Part shown: positions 62,324 through 64,000 of the stretch, piece after piece
Layout of the letters: every line of letters begins with the position of its first letter
How positions within the stretch are numbered: the first letter of the stretch is position 1
Origin: Phycisphaeraceae bacterium
Lineage (GTDB): Bacteria > Planctomycetota > Phycisphaerae > Phycisphaerales > Phycisphaeraceae
Direction: 5' to 3'
DNA: 64,000 bases
Assembly: GCA_029260715.1 (NCBI GenBank)
Contig: JAJDCS010000013.1
Location: forward strand, 62,001 to 126,000
Program-made: the position numbers and the translations under genes
The notes under the pieces: generated by a model
Database searches by the model: none
Seen by the model: only the letters and a program-made list of their open reading frames with translations
What the model was told of the DNA's origin: nothing

Positions 62324-62917
62324 TTACTGCAATGGTTTTGTCAGGTGTAGGTATTCGAGTGTCCGCTTGGTGTCAGGGTCTAGAACCTGTTGGTGATCAA
62401 GTTGCTCAAAACCAAGATTGCGGTATAGCCTGACCGCGGCTTGATGATCGGGGTTTACTTCTAAGACCAGTCGTTTGCAGCCAAGTTTTTTGCCATCCTG
62501 GATCGTTTGTTCTAACAACCCTTGGCCTAGCCCTTGTTTGCGTGCCGTTGGCAGAATCGCAAGCCGGCTAACGTAATAATCGTTTGCCTCGGTGCGCATC
62601 ATCACCTTGTTGGCCAATTGTGTACGGTGTCGTACGGGCGAGGCCTTCGCAAACAGATCGTTCTTGCTCATGATCATTGCTGTGCGCAGGCGGAGATTAG
62701 TAAGATCCGTTCCAGTTAAGGCTGCGATCATTCCAATTAATTCGCCTTTTGCGATCTCCAATCGGCAGCGTGTGATTGGGAAATCGCCGGCTCCCTGTTC
62801 GATCAAGGAGCGTTGTGTTTTTTTTGCCAGAAGAATATCGCCATAAACAAAGCTGTCATACGGAGCGGAGGCCAATGCGGCCAGGTTGATCAAAGTATCG
62901 ATGTATTCGATCCGCAT
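62324..62917 (-). CDS. GNAT-family N-acetyltransferase
   Basis: 197 residues. The acetyl-CoA motif is intact: VSRLAILPTARKQGLGQGLL, with Q-x2-G-x-G. KLGCKRLVLEV and AAVRLYRNLGFE complete motif B. The N-terminus is less conserved. The target molecule is unknown. The 3' end meets the truncated formyltransferase remnant (opposite strand). The GC content and codon use look more AT-rich than the rest of the window. Probably part of the ACP/adenylation region. Confidence 0.85.
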   Translation of the reverse strand: MRIEYIDTLINLAALASAPYDSFVYGDILLAKKTQRSLIEQGAGDFPITRCRLEIAKGELIGMIAALTGTDLTNLRLRTAMIMSKNDLFAKASPVRHRTQLANKVMMRTEANDYYVSRLAILPTARKQGLGQGLLEQTIQDGKKLGCKRLVLEVNPDHQAAVRLYRNLGFEQLDHQQVLDPDTKRTLEYLHLTKPLQ

Positions 62918-63216
62918 TGGCAGACTCCGTTACGTGTCTAGGTGCTACGATGATCTTGCTGTGTGTTGTTTATAAGAGGTAAACATTCGATCTTTACTAG
63001 CGATATGGGAACTCGCTACTGCGTAAAGGCCGATCGTGGGTTCTCTTCAGTAGACTCGTATTATGAATTACTCTTTACCGTGTAGTTAAACTTGAGTCGG
63101 CTTTTGATCCCTTCGCCATCGATCTGATGCGCTCCACGATCGGTCGATAAACTAGACATAATACGGCGTTCAGTATTCGTGGGCGATTTTTTGAGGGGGT
63201 TTCGCACATGGCGTTC
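62918..63216. other. Intergenic region, 299 bp
   Basis: AT-rich and without a convincing gene; probably holds the promoter of the GNAT gene (minus). A 61-codon frame overlapping the ACP gene end is not credible. Confidence 0.4.
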
Positions 63217-63462
63217 TTAGTTGTCCGCTTTGGCTGCGGCGAACGCGATAATCCGTCCAATGGTGTCCAGGTTGTCGAGGTTCACATCGGTAGGGTTTAT
63301 CTTGAACCTACCCTCGGACTCGATAAATGTGATCAATTCGACCATGCTGAATGAATCTACGAGGCTGGATGAAAAAAGCGGCGTCTGGTCATCGATTGTG
63401 CTGGTGTCTAAGCCGATCGTGCCGTTAAAGTATTCGATGAGTGATTCGCGTGTTAATGGCAT
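63217..63462 (-). CDS. Acyl/peptidyl carrier protein (DltC-like)
   Basis: 81 residues. The phosphopantetheine attachment motif is SSLVDSFSMVELITFIE, with Ser37 after Asp36, as in DltC and stand-alone carrier proteins. It would carry an amino acid or acyl group activated by the adenylation enzyme encoded next to it. It lies 61 bp downstream of the adenylation gene, in the same direction. Confidence 0.88.
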   Translation of the reverse strand: MPLTRESLIEYFNGTIGLDTSTIDDQTPLFSSSLVDSFSMVELITFIESEGRFKINPTDVNLDNLDTIGRIIAFAAAKADN

Positions 63463-63523
63463 GGATGCATCCCCCGGCTGTCTGGTCGTCGTGCACGCCC
63501 AGACGGCGTTTCAAGTAAATAGT

Positions 63524-64000
63524 TCAGCTTTTGCCCTCTAGTATTTTCAACAAAGCCTTCCGGTCCACCTTGCCGTTGGAATTATGCGGCAGGTTGGGCA
63601 TAAACCGGATTTCCCGTGGAATCATATAAGACGGCAACCGTGTTTTCAGGTTTTCGCGTATAGGGGCCTGGTCTTTCTCGGCAGCGCCCAGAAACGCCAC
63701 GATCCCCTCGGCGCCGCTGGGTGTCACCGGCCACCCCAGCGCGACAGCCTGGTCTACCGCCGCCGCTTGCCGTAGCGCCGCTTCGATCTCTCCCAGTTCC
63801 ACACGGTTGCCGTGGATTTTAATCTGATGGTCGATGCGCCCCATATAAACCAAAGGTTCGCCGTCGCTGGACCGTCGAACAAGATCGCCGGTGCGGTAAT
63901 ACACGGCGTCTTTTCCCGGTGGGGTTACAAACGCGGCCGCGGTTTTTTCCGCGTCTTGCCAGTAGCCCAGCGCCACTTGAGGCCCCGACATCAGCAACTC
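63524..64000 (-). CDS. Amino acid adenylation / AMP-binding enzyme, C-terminal part (5' cut by window)
   Basis: The last 157 codons of an ANL-superfamily enzyme are in the window; the frame is open to the edge. Adenylation motifs: YRTGDLV (A7), GRIDHQIKIHGNRVELGEIE (A8) and NSNGKVDRKAL (A10, with the catalytic Lys). The QIK-x-HG-x-RVELGEIE form resembles DltA-type and NRPS adenylation domains more than acyl-CoA synthetases. Together with the carrier protein it suggests a small activation/loading pathway. Substrate cannot be determined without the core binding pocket, which is outside the window. Confidence 0.9.
   Translation of the reverse strand, partial: ELLMSGPQVALGYWQDAEKTAAAFVTPPGKDAVYYRTGDLVRRSSDGEPLVYMGRIDHQIKIHGNRVELGEIEAALRQAAAVDQAVALGWPVTPSGAEGIVAFLGAAEKDQAPIRENLKTRLPSYMIPREIRFMPNLPHNSNGKVDRKALLKILEGKS

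Noticed and set aside
63075-63260. A 61-codon minus-strand frame between the ACP and GNAT genes
   Set aside because: It overlaps the end of the ACP gene and has no start signal or protein features.

Overview
The window reads as a chromosomal segment of a GC-rich bacterium of the phylum Planctomycetota, most likely class Phycisphaerae. This is inferred from gene content and not from a marker gene. Supporting traits are an exosortase-type exopolysaccharide locus with a fused exosortase/EpsI protein, many large TPR proteins, a MoxR-DUF58-BatA-VWA operon, ExbB/ExbD modules paired with VWA and TPR proteins, flagella (FliD), outer-membrane biogenesis genes (LptE, BamD-like, SurA-like) and ordinary peptidoglycan genes (MurA, Ddl, FtsQ-like) scattered outside any dcw cluster. 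No rRNA, tRNA, CRISPR array or complete insertion sequence was found.

Layout. 1-8.1 kb: the 3' part of fliD, yraN, a secreted SurA/PpiC-like isomerase, then divergently a BamD-like TPR protein, lptE and ftsH. 8.2-20.0 kb: one minus-strand exopolysaccharide/exosortase locus, transcribed Wza-like exporter, exosortase-EpsI, giant TPR protein, Wzz/BY-kinase-like protein, WecA-like transferase. 20.6-23.7 kb: a GNAT-like protein, a soluble histidine kinase and an NtrC-type sigma-54 activator. A 130-bp MITE follows and has altered the 3' end of mutM. 24.9-31.9 kb: the MoxR/DUF58/BatA/VWA operon. 32-36.4 kb: small envelope and unknown proteins, including one gene behind a consensus sigma-54 promoter with an upstream palindrome, then ddl. 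36.7-48.6 kb: a long coiled-coil protein, a DUF1338 protein, two glycosyltransferases, murA, apt, a CPBP protease, an EIIA-type PTS protein, a DUF547 protein and an acyltransferase. 49-56.2 kb: an operon-like module with a TonB/TolA-like VWA protein, a TPR protein, ExbB, two ExbD proteins and a 936-residue TPR protein. 56.2-61.7 kb: aldo/keto reductase, TPR protein, greA, and an ftsQ-like gene with a membrane protein. 61.9-64 kb: a region that looks lower in GC, with a broken formyltransferase gene, a GNAT enzyme, an acyl carrier protein and an adenylation domain cut by the window edge.

The most unusual points are three. First, the VWA protein at 49.0 kb carries the Ser-x3-His transmembrane signature of TonB and TolA next to ExbB and two ExbD proteins, which suggests a proton-motive-force-driven VWA machine in the envelope. 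Second, a sigma-54 promoter with a palindromic upstream site lies about 9 kb from an NtrC-type activator. Third, the MITE insertion in mutM can be read back to the pre-insertion reading frame.
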